Positions 43,608 through 53,544 of a stretch of 64,000 bases of DNA are shown here, piece after piece. The notes beneath the pieces were generated by a model. It had not been told where the DNA came from. It saw only the letters and a program-made list of their open reading frames with translations, and did not search any database. The stretch covers positions 1 to 64,000 of the forward strand of contig JAFQFP010000013.1 of assembly GCA_017398625.1 (NCBI GenBank). The letters run 5' to 3'. Each line of letters opens with the position of its first letter. The first letter of the stretch is position 1. Both the position numbers and the translations under genes were made by a program. Source of the stretch: Oscillospiraceae bacterium (GTDB taxonomy: Bacteria; Bacillota; Clostridia; Oscillospirales; Oscillospiraceae).

Positions 43608-44711
43608 ATGGCTACAAAAAAGACAAGTTACGAATCTCCCACCCCCGCGCTGGATAAGAAGAAAGCACTGCAGACAGCGCTTTCCCAGTTGGAAAAAAAT
43701 TACGGTAAGGGCACGGTCATGCGTCTGGGCGACCGCCCCGAGATGAATGTGGAAGCAATTCCCACCGGATCTCTGGCACTGGATTCTGCGCTGGGTATTG
43801 GCGGTGTTCCCAAGGGCCGTATTATCGAGATCTATGGCCCCGAATCCTCCGGTAAGACCACACTGGCACTGCATATTCTGGCACAGGCTCAGAAAATGGG
43901 CGGTGAAGTGGCATTTGTGGATGCGGAGCACGCGCTGGATCCCGTGTATGCCAAGGCATTGGGTGTGGATACCGACAATATGCTGGTCTCTCAGCCGGAT
44001 ACCGGTGAGCAGGCATTGGAGATCACCGATGCGCTGGTGCGCAGCGGTGCTGTGGATGCCATCGTTGTGGACTCCGTTGCCGCTCTGACTCCCCGTGCGG
44101 AGATCGAGGGCGAAATGGGTGATACCTTTGTCGGTCTGCAGGCTCGGCTGATGTCTCAGGCGCTGCGTAAGCTGGCAGGCACTATTTCCAAGACCAACTG
44201 TGTGGTTATTTTCATTAACCAGCTTCGTATGAAGATCGGCGTGATGTACGGCAACCCCGAAACCACCACCGGCGGTAATGCACTGAAGTTCTATTCCTCC
44301 GTGCGTCTGGATGTGCGCCGTGTGGAAGCCATCAAGGAAGCCGGCAGTGTGGTCGGCAATAAGACCCGCGTTAAGGTCGTTAAGAATAAGGTTGCACCTC
44401 CCTTCCGGGAAGCCTATTTTGATATCCTCTACGGTCAGGGTATCAGCAAGTGGGGCGAGCTGGTGGATCTGGCTGTGCAGATGGACATCGTGCAGAAGTC
44501 CGGAAGCTGGTTCTCCATGGGCGATGACCGCATCGGACAGGGCAAGGATTCCGTGAAGGCGTATCTGATGCAGAATCCTGAGATTGCGGAGCAGGTGGAG
44601 GCGCAGGTTCGCGCAAATCTGCTGAAGGTAAGCGGTGCTGCCGCTGAGCCTGCTAAGGCGGCTCAGCGTCCCATCGCTGTAAGTGCCGACGATTTTGACG
44701 ATGAGGATTGA
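43608..44711 (+). CDS. recA: Recombinase RecA
   Basis: 367 residues. Walker A is GPESSGKTT; the MAW/P-loop region [26 protein letters not shown], and loop L2 region [20 protein letters not shown] are all intact. RecA forms filaments on single-stranded DNA for recombination and repair. ATG 43608 is 2 bases after prmC; recX overlaps its stop. No LexA-type operator was recognised, although this was judged only by eye. Confidence 0.98.
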   Translation: MATKKTSYESPTPALDKKKALQTALSQLEKNYGKGTVMRLGDRPEMNVEAIPTGSLALDSALGIGGVPKGRIIEIYGPESSGKTTLALHILAQAQKMGGEVAFVDAEHALDPVYAKALGVDTDNMLVSQPDTGEQALEITDALVRSGAVDAIVVDSVAALTPRAEIEGEMGDTFVGLQARLMSQALRKLAGTISKTNCVVIFINQLRMKIGVMYGNPETTTGGNALKFYSSVRLDVRRVEAIKEAGSVVGNKTRVKVVKNKVAPPFREAYFDILYGQGISKWGELVDLAVQMDIVQKSGSWFSMGDDRIGQGKDSVKAYLMQNPEIAEQVEAQVRANLLKVSGAAAEPAKAAQRPIAVSADDFDDED

Positions 44712-45321
44712 TTCGCTGTCCGCTTCCGCAGACCGTGCAGGGAAGTACAAGGTGGTGTTTTCCGACGGTTCTGTCCTGCGGCTGTACCGCCAGACGGTGG
44801 AGGATTTCGGCCTTTACACAGGGCGGGAGCTGACGGAAACGGAAATAACGGAGCTTCGCACCGCCGCGGGGCAGATGTCTGCTAAAATGCGGGCGGTTCG
44901 GATCGTGGCAGCCTCCAGTGTATCCAAAAAAGACCTGCAAAACCGGCTTGTTCAGAAAGGGGAGGATCCCCTGCAGGCAAAGGAAGCGGTAAAGTGGATG
45001 GAGGAGCTTAAGCTGGTGGATGACCGGCAGACCGCTGCGCAGGTGGTCAGCCGCTGCGCTGCCAAGGGCTACGGATCATCCCGTGCTAAGCAGGCACTTT
45101 ATGAGAAAAAGATCCCCAAAGAATATTGGGAGGATGCGCTGGCGGATTATCCCGACCAGACTGAAAACATTCTTGCCTTTCTGCGCTCTCATCTACGGGA
45201 CAGCGCAGACAGGAAGGATGTGAAGCGGGCTGTAGATGCTCTGCTTCGCCGCGGACATAGCTATGCCGATGTACAGCACTGCCTGCGGCAGCTATCGGAT
45301 GTATCCTTGGAGGAATTTTAA
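44701..45321 (+). CDS. recX: RecX regulatory protein
   Basis: 206 residues from ATG 44701, inside the last codons of recA (11-base overlap). The RecX three-helix repeats are seen as [40 protein letters not shown] and [20 protein letters not shown]. RecX caps RecA filaments. Coupled to rimO (2-base gap). Confidence 0.93.
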   Translation: MRIDSLSASADRAGKYKVVFSDGSVLRLYRQTVEDFGLYTGRELTETEITELRTAAGQMSAKMRAVRIVAASSVSKKDLQNRLVQKGEDPLQAKEAVKWMEELKLVDDRQTAAQVVSRCAAKGYGSSRAKQALYEKKIPKEYWEDALADYPDQTENILAFLRSHLRDSADRKDVKRAVDALLRRGHSYADVQHCLRQLSDVSLEEF

Positions 45322-45323
45322 CT

Positions 45324-46658
45324 ATGGCAAATATCGGATTTATTTCCCTTGGCTGCGCCAAGAATCAGGTGGACTGCGAGCGGATGATGTACCGCGTCCA
45401 AGAGGCGGGGCATACCGTCTGCGCCGGCGTTGACGGATGTGACGCGGTGGTCATCAATACCTGCGGCTTCATCGATTCCGCGAAGGCAGAGGCCATCGAT
45501 ATGATCCTAATGACTGCCGGATTAAAGGCGGATGGCAGAGTGGGCAAGATCCTTGTGACAGGCTGCCTTTCTCAGCGTTACCAGCAGCAGATCATGGAGG
45601 AAATGCCGGAGGTGGACGGTGTTCTTGGCACCGGAAGCTACACAGAGGTGGTAGAGGCTATCGATGCCCTTTTGCAGGGGGAGAATGTTGCTTCCTTTGG
45701 CTCTATCGATGCTCCCGAGGAAGAAACGGGACGCATCGTCACCACCCCGGAGCATTATGCTTATATCAAAATTGCAGAGGGCTGCGACAACCGCTGTAGC
45801 TATTGTGTGATCCCGTCTTTGCGGGGCAAGTACCGTAGCCGCCCTATGGACGATGTGCTGTACGAGGCGCGGATGTTGGCGGAAAGCGGTGTCAAGGAGC
45901 TGATCGTGGTTGCGCAGGATACCTGCCGCTACGGAACGGATTTTCCTGAGCATAAGCGTCTGCTGCCTCAGCTTCTACGGGAACTGTGTGCCATCGAAAA
46001 ATTTCAATGGGTGCGGGTGCACTATCTGTATCCCGACGAGATCGACGATGAGCTCATCGATGTGATCGCCGGAGAGGAGAAGATCGTCAAGTATCTGGAT
46101 ATTCCCATCCAGCATTGCAACGATACGATTCTGAAGCTGATGAACCGCCGTGGAAACGGGGAATACTTAAAAAAGCTGTTTGCCAAGCTGCGCAGCCGGA
46201 TCCCCGGTCTGGTGCTGCGTACCAGTGTCATCACCGGCTTGCCCGGTGAGGGAGAGGCGGAGTTCGGGGAGCTTTGCGAGTTTCTAAAGGAGCTTCGACT
46301 GGAACGGGTAGGTGCTTTTGCGTTCTCTCCCGAGGAGGGAACACCTGCGGCGCAGATGGAGTATACTGACAGCGAGACCGCCCAGCGCCGTGCCCAGATC
46401 ATTGAGGAGCTGCAATCCGCTATCATGGATGTCTACGGTGAAGCGATGATCGGCAAAACGGTCAAGGTGCTGGTGGATGGCTATGACGAGGAATTTGAGC
46501 AGTTTTTTGGCAGAACCTATGCCGATTCCCCGGATATTGATGGCAGGGTATGGATCGCCACGCAGGAAGCCATTTCCGAGGGTGATTTTGTAAACATTAC
46601 TATTGACGGATTGATCGAGGGTGACCTGTCCGGTTATATTGCGGAGGAAGAAGCATGA
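45324..46658 (+). CDS. rimO: Ribosomal protein S12 methylthiotransferase RimO
   Basis: 444 residues. The N-terminal MTTase domain has SLGCAKNQVDCERM, NTCGFIDSAKAEAID and TGCLSQRY (three cluster Cys). The radical SAM core has AEGCDNRCSYCVIPSLRGKYRSR. The C-terminal TRAM domain is VDGYDEEFEQFFGRTYADSPDIDG. It thiomethylates Asp89 of S12. The stop overlaps the start of pgsA by 4 bases. Confidence 0.97.
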   Translation: MANIGFISLGCAKNQVDCERMMYRVQEAGHTVCAGVDGCDAVVINTCGFIDSAKAEAIDMILMTAGLKADGRVGKILVTGCLSQRYQQQIMEEMPEVDGVLGTGSYTEVVEAIDALLQGENVASFGSIDAPEEETGRIVTTPEHYAYIKIAEGCDNRCSYCVIPSLRGKYRSRPMDDVLYEARMLAESGVKELIVVAQDTCRYGTDFPEHKRLLPQLLRELCAIEKFQWVRVHYLYPDEIDDELIDVIAGEEKIVKYLDIPIQHCNDTILKLMNRRGNGEYLKKLFAKLRSRIPGLVLRTSVITGLPGEGEAEFGELCEFLKELRLERVGAFAFSPEEGTPAAQMEYTDSETAQRRAQIIEELQSAIMDVYGEAMIGKTVKVLVDGYDEEFEQFFGRTYADSPDIDGRVWIATQEAISEGDFVNITIDGLIEGDLSGYIAEEEA

Positions 46659-47185
46659 CAACTGCAAGCAAGATCACACTGATCCGGGTGGCGTTTATCC
46701 CGGTTTATATGGTACTGATGTACCTCTCCGGCGGTGAACCCAACGGCTGGATGTATGCATCCCTTGCGGTGTTTATCCTTGCCAGTGTAACGGATTTTAT
46801 CGACGGTTATATCGCCAGAAAATACGGCCAGATCAGCGACTTTGGAAAGTTTCTGGATCCGCTGGCAGATAAGCTGCTGGTGATCGCAGCAATGGCGATG
46901 TTCTGCGAGTGGGCTGTTGTGCCTGCTTGGGTGCTGATGATCGTGCTGACCCGTGAATTTGCCGTCACCGGACTTCGTCTGGTGGCTGTGGGAAAGGGTA
47001 CGGTGATCGCTGCCGGATGGAGCGGCAAGGTCAAAACTGCCAGCACCATGATCGGGCTTTGCGTTATGATGGCTTTCCCCTCCGTGGGATGGCTGTGCGA
47101 TGCGGTGATCGGCGTGATCTTAGTTACCACGGTGTATTCCGGCGTGGAATACTTTATCCAAAACTGGAAGTGCCTTTGGGAATAA
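46655..47185 (+). CDS. pgsA: CDP-diacylglycerol-glycerol-3-phosphate 3-phosphatidyltransferase
   Basis: 176 residues, the usual length. The CDP-alcohol phosphotransferase motif is seen as SVTDFIDGYIARKYGQISDFGKFLDPLADK (D..DG..AR......G..LD..AD). Several helices. It makes phosphatidylglycerol phosphate. Adjacent to rimO as in many Bacillota. Confidence 0.96.
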   Translation: MTTASKITLIRVAFIPVYMVLMYLSGGEPNGWMYASLAVFILASVTDFIDGYIARKYGQISDFGKFLDPLADKLLVIAAMAMFCEWAVVPAWVLMIVLTREFAVTGLRLVAVGKGTVIAAGWSGKVKTASTMIGLCVMMAFPSVGWLCDAVIGVILVTTVYSGVEYFIQNWKCLWE

Positions 47186-47190
47186 AAAAG

Positions 47191-47223
47191 AACTGTCATT
47201 GCCATCCGGCAATGACAGTTTTA
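47191..47223 (+). terminator. Terminator after pgsA
   Basis: AACTGTCATTGCC (47191-47203), loop ATCC, GGCAATGACAGTT (47208-47220), then TTT; 13-bp perfect stem closing the recA-recX-rimO-pgsA unit. Confidence 0.85.
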
Positions 47224-47285
47224 TACGAGTTTTAATATAACGGTTAGAGCGTTTTATCCAGATCGGTATTATAAGGAGCATGTGA

Positions 47286-48437
47286 ATGAATACGAAAGAG
47301 ATCGGTGAGCTGCGGCGCAGAGTCCGCCGTGACCGAAGCAATATGACAGCCATTTACGGCTGCTATGTCAACGATAACAAGGAGATCGTCTCTGAATTTC
47401 GCCAGAGCACGGCAATGATGTCAGAAAATGAAGCGGAAAAGTATTTTTCCTTGCTGCGGCGGATATTTTCCGGTACACTGGGCAAGAATCTGATCGATAT
47501 TACATATCGCACTGCGCAGGTGGCAGACAGCCCGGAGCATAAGCTGCTGATGGAGCTGCGGCAGGAGGGACTGAAGGACGATTCGCTTCGTATCGACTTT
47601 TACAAGCGGGTGATCGAGGCGTTGAATTTGGATACTGCCTATCTGATCCTGCTGGGCTGTGACAGCTACGATGTGCCTTTCAAGTCCAAGGATGGAGATG
47701 CCCAGCTGGATGCTTCCGGTGAGGTGTACCGCTATCTGATGTGCGCGATCTGCCCGGTGAAGCAGGCGAAGGCTGCTTTGCGGTATGTGCCTGAGATGAA
47801 GGAGTTCCATGACGGCGGCATCACCAATGTGGCATCGGCGCCGGAGCTGGGCTTCCTGTTCCCGGCATTTGATAACCGCGCCACTAATTTGTACAATGCC
47901 CTTTATTACAACCATTCTCCCAAGGAAAACCATGAAGGTTTTGTGGAGGCGGTGTTCAATACTCCGGTGCCCAAGCCGGCAGCGGAGCAGAAAAAGTCCT
48001 TTGAGGCGCTTTTGGGAAGTGCGCTGGAGGAGGAGTGCAGCATGGGGGTGGTGCAGGCTGTCCACGACCGGATGATCTCAGCCATTGCCCTGCATAAAGA
48101 GAGCAAGGTTCCGGAAGCGCTGGTGCTCAGCAAAGAGGATGTGAAGACAGCTCTGGTACAGACCGGTGTATCGGAAAAGGGTGTTGCCAAGTTCAGTGTC
48201 AGCTATGACGAAGCATTCGGTGCGGAAGCTGCGCTGCATCCCAAGAATGTTATCGATGATAAGCAGTTTCGGATCGTAACCCCGGATGTATTGATCAAGG
48301 TCGCACCGGATAGGGCAGATCTCATCGAGACACGGGTGATCGGCGGCGTGAAGTATATTCTTATCCCTGCCGACGAGGCGGTAGAGGTCAACGGAGTTCC
48401 TATCCATATCGGAGAGGAGTCCCCTGTAACAGTATAA
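47286..48437 (+). CDS. DUF4317 family protein
   Basis: 383 residues. The start NTKEIGELRRRVRRDRSNMTAIYGCYVNDN is the recognisable DUF4317 opening. The rest is soluble, with no membrane segment or known catalytic motif. The family is common in gut Clostridia and has no known function. AAGGAG precedes the ATG. It is alone between two terminators. Confidence 0.92.
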   Translation: MNTKEIGELRRRVRRDRSNMTAIYGCYVNDNKEIVSEFRQSTAMMSENEAEKYFSLLRRIFSGTLGKNLIDITYRTAQVADSPEHKLLMELRQEGLKDDSLRIDFYKRVIEALNLDTAYLILLGCDSYDVPFKSKDGDAQLDASGEVYRYLMCAICPVKQAKAALRYVPEMKEFHDGGITNVASAPELGFLFPAFDNRATNLYNALYYNHSPKENHEGFVEAVFNTPVPKPAAEQKKSFEALLGSALEEECSMGVVQAVHDRMISAIALHKESKVPEALVLSKEDVKTALVQTGVSEKGVAKFSVSYDEAFGAEAALHPKNVIDDKQFRIVTPDVLIKVAPDRADLIETRVIGGVKYILIPADEAVEVNGVPIHIGEESPVTV

Positions 48438-48468
48438 AAAATGGGTGTGCTGCGGCACACCCATTTTT
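48437..48468. terminator. Bidirectional terminator
   Basis: AAAAATGGGTGTGC (48437-48450) and GCACACCCATTTTT (48455-48468) around TGCG, between convergent genes; the hairpin overlaps the last base of the DUF4317 stop codon. Confidence 0.9.
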
Positions 48469-48473
48469 GTAGT

Positions 48474-49082
48474 TTACTTGCTGTTTTCAACCATGGAAAC
48501 GATGATATCGGCGCAGGCTTCCACACCCAGAGAGCTGGTGCAAAGACAGGCATCGTAGTTTTGCGCTTGACCCCATGTACGGCCGGTATAGTGCTGATAG
48601 TTTACCCGGCGGCGCTTGTCTTTTTCGTCCAGACGCTTTTCGGGGCTCTTTTCCGACTCGCCGTAGAGCCGCACGATACGGTCGGCCCGGAAATCCTTTT
48701 CCGCATGGATGTATACATGGAGGCAATCGGTCCGATCCTTAAGGATATAGTCGGCGTTTCTGCCTACAATGACACAGCCGCCCTGCTCGGCAAGCTGTAA
48801 AATTACACTGCACTGGATATTCCACAGGAAGTCCGCGGTGGAAAGCCCGTTCATCACACCGGGAACGCCCTGAGGCGCGAAGGCATAGGAAAACAGGCTG
48901 CTTCCGGGAGAATGTTCGCCATGCTCCTCCACAAACTTGGGAGCAAAACCGGATTCCACGGCGATCTGATCCACAAGCTCCTTGTCATAGAAGGGGATGC
49001 CTAGCTTTTCCGCGACCTTGCGGCCAACGCTGCGACCACCGCTGCCAAACTCACGGCTGATGGTGATGATCTTTTTTTCCAT
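48474..49082 (-). CDS. Cytidylate kinase-like protein
   Basis: 202 residues from the ATG at 49082 (GGAGGC upstream). The P-loop appears as ISREFGSGGRSVGRKVAE, with KLGIPFYDKELVDQIA after it, matching the cytidylate-kinase-like family (Pfam Cytidylate_kin2). VIVGRNADYIL and RDRTDCLHVYIHA-type segments follow. These proteins are widespread in Clostridia and their substrate is not established. A longer reading frame to 49244 includes the promoter and is not used. Confidence 0.9.
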   Translation of the reverse strand: MEKKIITISREFGSGGRSVGRKVAEKLGIPFYDKELVDQIAVESGFAPKFVEEHGEHSPGSSLFSYAFAPQGVPGVMNGLSTADFLWNIQCSVILQLAEQGGCVIVGRNADYILKDRTDCLHVYIHAEKDFRADRIVRLYGESEKSPEKRLDEKDKRRRVNYQHYTGRTWGQAQNYDACLCTSSLGVEACADIIVSMVENSK

Positions 49083-49112
49083 AATGTAGCCTCCTTCAAT
49101 TGGGGTACTTAA

Positions 49113-49141
49113 ATTATAGCAAACTGCACAGTATGTGTCAA
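49113..49141 (-). promoter_or_regulatory. Consensus promoter of the cytidylate kinase-like gene
   Basis: Minus strand: TTGACA (49141-49136), 17-base spacer ending TGC, TATAAT (49118-49113): both hexamers and the extended -10 are perfect. The downstream leader is about 25 bases. Confidence 0.92.
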
Positions 49142-49205
49142 ATATTTTGCGTTTGCATTGGCTGTTTCTTTTGAGAAAATTAAGAAATTGATGGTCTTTG
49201 GCGGA

Positions 49206-49233
49206 TTGCAAAATATGGATTTTTTTGTATAAT
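49206..49233 (+). promoter_or_regulatory. Promoter of the cysteine desulfidase family gene
   Basis: TTGCAA (49206-49211), 16-base spacer, TATAAT (49228-49233). It diverges from the promoter at 49113-49141. Confidence 0.85.
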
Positions 49234-49263
49234 AGTGCTATCAAGACAGAAAGAGGGTTGGCT

Positions 49264-50550
49264 ATGTCACTTCCGGAGCATGTCTACAATGCCTATCATG
49301 CCATTTTGAAGGAGGAGCTTTTGGTTGCAATGGGCTGTACCGAGCCCATTGCCATTGCCTATGGGGCGGCAATCCTGCGCAAGACGCTGGGTAGAGAACC
49401 TGCGTGTATTCGTTCTGAGCTCAGCGGGAATATTATAAAGAACGTCAAAAGTGTTATAGTGCCTGCCACCGGAGGGCTGCATGGGATTGAGGCTGCCATT
49501 TCTGCAGGTATCATTGCCGGACGCCCGGAGAAAAAGCTGGAGGTGCTGACAGCCATTACAGCCCAGACGCAGCCGCAGATCGCAGCATTTCGCGATCGCT
49601 GCGTTTTTACACTGGAGGAAATGAACTCCGATTATCCTTTTGACCTCAGGCTCACCGGAACGGAAGGTGAAGATACTGCAGTGGTTCGCATCAGCAAGAA
49701 CCACACCAATGTGACCTGTGTTGCATTGAACGGTGTGGATCTGACCCAGCAGTATCTGCAGGAGCTGGAGGAGGAGACTTGCCCCACCGACAGAAGTCTG
49801 CTGAATGTCTGTGACATCGTTACCTTTGCGGATGAGACACCGCTGGATGCGCTTCGTCCGCTGCTTCAGCGCCAGATCGAGATGAACATGGCAATTGCAG
49901 AAGAGGGTATCCGCAACAATTGGGGCGCGTGTATCGGTAAGGTTTTGTACCGGGGTGGCGATGCCAGCCTGCGTGATCGCGCCAGAGCCTATGCAGCCGC
50001 CGGCTCTGATGCCCGTATGAGTGGCTGCGAGATGCCGGTCTCCATTATTTCCGGCAGCGGCAATCAGGGTATGACCGCTTCCATTCCTGTCGTGATCTAT
50101 GCCCGTGCCATGGGTGCTTCCGAGGAGACCATGCTTCGGGCGCTGATCGTATCTGACCTGATCACCATTCATCAGAAAACGGGAATCGGCTGTCTGAGTG
50201 CCTATTGCGGAGCAATCAGCGCCGGCTGTGGCTGCGGCTGCGGCATCAGCTATCTTTACGGCGGCCGCTACTATGAGATCGCCCACACACTGGTAAATGC
50301 GGTGGCGATCCTTTCCGGCACTATTTGTGACGGTGCTAAGCCCTCCTGCGCCGCAAAGATCGCCATGGCGGTGGAAGCAGGCATCATGGGTTATGAAATG
50401 ATGCGCAGCGGCAAGCAATTCTACGGCGGTGACGGCATCGTGACCAAGGGCGTGGAGAATACCATTCGCAATGTGGGCAGATTGGCCCGTGACGGCATGA
50501 GCGAGACGGATCGGCAGATCATCCGCATCATGCTGGATCCCAGTTGCTAA
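49264..50550 (+). CDS. L-cysteine desulfidase / UPF0597 (YhaM, CyuA) family protein
   Basis: 428 residues from ATG 49264 (AGAGGG upstream). The family Cys appears in VAMGCTEPIAIAYG; a Gly-rich SIISGSGNQGMTASIPV and the Cys-rich GCGCGCGISYLYG and ICDGAKPSCAAKIAMAV segments fit a 4Fe-4S enzyme that breaks cysteine into pyruvate, sulfide and ammonia. CyuA is the Escherichia coli relative. The cluster ligands were inferred from the family. It is followed after 17 bases by a GH2 enzyme, an odd pairing. Confidence 0.88.
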   Translation: MSLPEHVYNAYHAILKEELLVAMGCTEPIAIAYGAAILRKTLGREPACIRSELSGNIIKNVKSVIVPATGGLHGIEAAISAGIIAGRPEKKLEVLTAITAQTQPQIAAFRDRCVFTLEEMNSDYPFDLRLTGTEGEDTAVVRISKNHTNVTCVALNGVDLTQQYLQELEEETCPTDRSLLNVCDIVTFADETPLDALRPLLQRQIEMNMAIAEEGIRNNWGACIGKVLYRGGDASLRDRARAYAAAGSDARMSGCEMPVSIISGSGNQGMTASIPVVIYARAMGASEETMLRALIVSDLITIHQKTGIGCLSAYCGAISAGCGCGCGISYLYGGRYYEIAHTLVNAVAILSGTICDGAKPSCAAKIAMAVEAGIMGYEMMRSGKQFYGGDGIVTKGVENTIRNVGRLARDGMSETDRQIIRIMLDPSC

Positions 50551-50567
50551 AAGGAATGTGATCAACT

Positions 50568-53492
50568 ATGAAGTATACCATCGACCGGGAACATTATCAT
50601 GATTTTTCCGTGATCTCCCTAAATAAGCTGCCTCCAAGAAGCTATTTTATCCCTTTTGAGACGCGGCAGCAGGCAGATGGGGTAACGCTGCTGGAAAAAC
50701 GGTATTCCTCTCCAAAGGTGCGCTGTCTCAACGGAAGCTGGGATTTTAAGTTCTATCCCCAGCCGAAGCTTCTGCCGGAGGTGCTGGATACGGATAGCAT
50801 GCGCTTTGACAAGCTGGATGTACCCTCCTGCTGGCAGTTCCGAGGCTATGCACGGCCCTTTTATCTCAATACCCGTTATCAGTTTCCCTACGATCCTCCC
50901 AAGATCCCCACAGAGGAGCCGGTGGGAAGAACTTTCAGTATGGGCGGCTCGGATACCGGTATCGGACCCCGGTGGAAGACTCCTGCCAATGAATACAATT
51001 TTGTGGGCGTGTACCGCAAGCTGATGGATATTGCCGATGATGGCAAGCGTCGGGTAATTTCCTTTTTGGGTGTAGCAAGCTGCTTGGATCTGTATGTTAA
51101 CGGCAGCTTTGTGGGCTATAGCGAGGGAAGCCATAATACCGCTGAGTTTGATTTAACCCGCTATCTGAACCCCGGCACCAATGAGCTGTTGGTTGTGGTT
51201 CGCCGCTGGTGTACCGGAACCTATCTGGAATGTCAGGATATGTTTCGCAACAACGGCATCTTCCGGGATGTGCTGCTGTATGAAACGGATGCTGTAGATT
51301 TTTGGGATGTTGGTTTCTCCGCAAAGAAAGGGGAGCAGGGGTATACTGCCGCTATTTCTGCCAAGCTGACCGGTGAAGCGGATATTGCCGTTACACTGAG
51401 CGGCAACGGTCTGGAAAAGCATTGGACGGTTTCCTCCTATGAAAATGAGGTGCTGTTCCATGCGGACGGTCTGGATGTGATCGAGTGGAATGGGGAAAAG
51501 CCTACCCTGTATGATCTGTATCTGGAGCTGCCCGGAAGCTGTGTTAAGCTTCGTGTTGGCTTTAAGGATGTACAGATCCATGCAGATGTGTTTACCCTCA
51601 ATTCTCAAAAGCTGAAGCTGCGGGGGGTGAATCATCATGATACCAGTCCCACCGACGGCTACTATCTGACCCCTGCCCAGATCGTACGGGATATGCTGCT
51701 GTGCAAGGAGTATAACATCGATACTGTCCGTACTTCCCACTATCCGCCGGATCCGCTGCTGCTGGAGGTTTGCGACGAATACGGCATCTATGTGGTAGAC
51801 GAAGCGGATCTGGAGACCCACGGAACCTTTACTATGCAGCTTATTCCCAGCTACAACAGCATTACCCACGATAAAAAGTGGGCGGGTCACTATCTGGAAC
51901 GGGTGAAGCGGCTTTACGGACGGGACAAGAACCATGCCTGCATCCTAATGTGGAGCCTTGGCAACGAATCCGGCGGCTATCACAACACGGATGCCATGTA
52001 TGATTGGCTGAAGAAGCGGACGGAGCTGCCCATTCACTATGAAAGCGTAGTCCATTCCTCTCGTGTTGCATACGATGTGGCAAGTGAGATGTACCCGCCT
52101 CTGAACAAGGTTCGTGCGGTTGCCAACCACAGCCGCCGCAGGAAGCAATTCAATGACCGACCCTATTTTATGTGTGAATATGCCCACGCTATGGGCGTTG
52201 GTCCCGGCGCGGTGGAGGAATACTGGGATCTGATCTATAACCATGACAATCTGATGGGCGGCTGTGTCTGGGAGATGGTAGACCATGCTGTGCTGCACAG
52301 CGACGGCTCCTATACCTACGGCGGCGATCACTGGGAGTGGATGCATGACAGTAATTTCTGCGTGGACGGACTGTTTTACCCGGATCGCAGAGCCTCTACA
52401 GGTGCTCGGCTGATCCGCCATGTGTACCGGCCCATCCGGATACGGCATTTGGGCGGAACACGGTTTGAGATCATGAATACCATGGCGTTTACGCCCTCAA
52501 CGGCATACGGTCTGCGTCTGCACACATCCGCCGGAACGGTGCTTACTGTGAAGATGCCCGATATTGCGCCTTTGAGCCGCAAGATTGTATCGATCCCTAA
52601 TCTGGATACCTCCGTCAGCTATGTAACTGCTATCGTTTCCAATGTAGAAACCGGTGCAGAGGTGTCCCGTGAGCAGATGGTATTTGAAATCGCCGTGGAA
52701 AAACAGGTGCAGACACTGCCTGAGCTGCCGCAAATGCTGGATTTTGCTGCCGGATATCCTATTTTCCGCAAGGACGGAAAGATCATGACCTGCGGCAGCC
52801 AGACCACGATCCTGTTCCGTGCACCCACGGATAACGACCGCAGTTTCTCCTTGAAAACCGCTATGGACGGCTTTATGGAGCAGCAGGAGGAACAAAAATC
52901 CATGATGGTGACCGAAAACTGTGTTACCGTGGAATCTGTGATCCGCTGCCCCGAACAGATATTCCGTGTAACAGATACCTACGAGGGCTGTGACAAGGGG
53001 ATCTTAGTTACCAGCCGGATCCGGAGGGAAAAGGGCAAGGGTGACCTACCCCGGTTCGGTAAGACCTTCCGGCTGGAGGAGTGCTTTGACCGGGTGCGTT
53101 ATATTGGAAGAAACGGTGAATCCTACCGGGATATGAAGGATCATACCCAGATTGCAACGGTGAACTGCCGGGTCAAGCATATGACTGAGCCGAATATCCG
53201 TCCGCAGGAAAGCGGAAACCGCTGCGATTGCAGCTACTGCGCCGTGTCTGACGGAGAAACAGCATTTACCTTCACCGCTGTAGATGCCCCCTTTGAGTTG
53301 GGGATCAAGCCCTATTCCGATTGGGAGCTTCTTTCCATGAAGCACCGCGCAGATGAACAGCGTAGCGGAACCTATGTTACGGTGTCTGCCTTCCAGATGG
53401 GCATCGGTACCGGAAGCTGCGGCCCTGCCACGCTGAAAAAGTACCGTTTTGACGGCGGTCAGGAATATGTGCTTCGGTTCATCATAGGATAA
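50568..53492 (+). CDS. lacZ: Glycoside hydrolase family 2 beta-galactosidase
   Basis: 974 residues. LacZ-like layout: sugar-binding jelly-roll first (WDFKFYPQPK; DVPSCWQ), immunoglobulin-like domain, then the TIM barrel with NHHDTSPTDGYYL, RTSHYPPDPLLLEVCDEYGIYVVDEAD. The acid/base is Glu467 in WSLGNESG and the nucleophile is Glu537 in MCEYAHAMG. No signal peptide is seen, so it is cytoplasmic, acting on imported beta-galactosides. No sugar transporter or regulator lies nearby. A bidirectional terminator follows. Confidence 0.93.
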   Translation: MKYTIDREHYHDFSVISLNKLPPRSYFIPFETRQQADGVTLLEKRYSSPKVRCLNGSWDFKFYPQPKLLPEVLDTDSMRFDKLDVPSCWQFRGYARPFYLNTRYQFPYDPPKIPTEEPVGRTFSMGGSDTGIGPRWKTPANEYNFVGVYRKLMDIADDGKRRVISFLGVASCLDLYVNGSFVGYSEGSHNTAEFDLTRYLNPGTNELLVVVRRWCTGTYLECQDMFRNNGIFRDVLLYETDAVDFWDVGFSAKKGEQGYTAAISAKLTGEADIAVTLSGNGLEKHWTVSSYENEVLFHADGLDVIEWNGEKPTLYDLYLELPGSCVKLRVGFKDVQIHADVFTLNSQKLKLRGVNHHDTSPTDGYYLTPAQIVRDMLLCKEYNIDTVRTSHYPPDPLLLEVCDEYGIYVVDEADLETHGTFTMQLIPSYNSITHDKKWAGHYLERVKRLYGRDKNHACILMWSLGNESGGYHNTDAMYDWLKKRTELPIHYESVVHSSRVAYDVASEMYPPLNKVRAVANHSRRRKQFNDRPYFMCEYAHAMGVGPGAVEEYWDLIYNHDNLMGGCVWEMVDHAVLHSDGSYTYGGDHWEWMHDSNFCVDGLFYPDRRASTGARLIRHVYRPIRIRHLGGTRFEIMNTMAFTPSTAYGLRLHTSAGTVLTVKMPDIAPLSRKIVSIPNLDTSVSYVTAIVSNVETGAEVSREQMVFEIAVEKQVQTLPELPQMLDFAAGYPIFRKDGKIMTCGSQTTILFRAPTDNDRSFSLKTAMDGFMEQQEEQKSMMVTENCVTVESVIRCPEQIFRVTDTYEGCDKGILVTSRIRREKGKGDLPRFGKTFRLEECFDRVRYIGRNGESYRDMKDHTQIATVNCRVKHMTEPNIRPQESGNRCDCSYCAVSDGETAFTFTAVDAPFELGIKPYSDWELLSMKHRADEQRSGTYVTVSAFQMGIGTGSCGPATLKKYRFDGGQEYVLRFIIG

Positions 53493-53494
53493 AA

Positions 53495-53544
53495 AACTGT
53501 CGCTGTCTTGAACGATTGTTCAGGGCAGCGACAGTTCGTTTTTT
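53495..53544. terminator. Bidirectional terminator between lacZ and the radical SAM gene
   Basis: AACTGTCGCTG (53495-53505) pairs with CAGCGACAGTT (53526-53536), with TGAAC/GTTCA inside; A-run before and T-run after. It overlaps the radical SAM stop codon (53543-53545). Confidence 0.9.

Noticed and set aside
44683..45321. Longer recX start at 44683
   Set aside because: It would extend further into recA without a better site; the ATG at 44701 gives the normal N-terminus.
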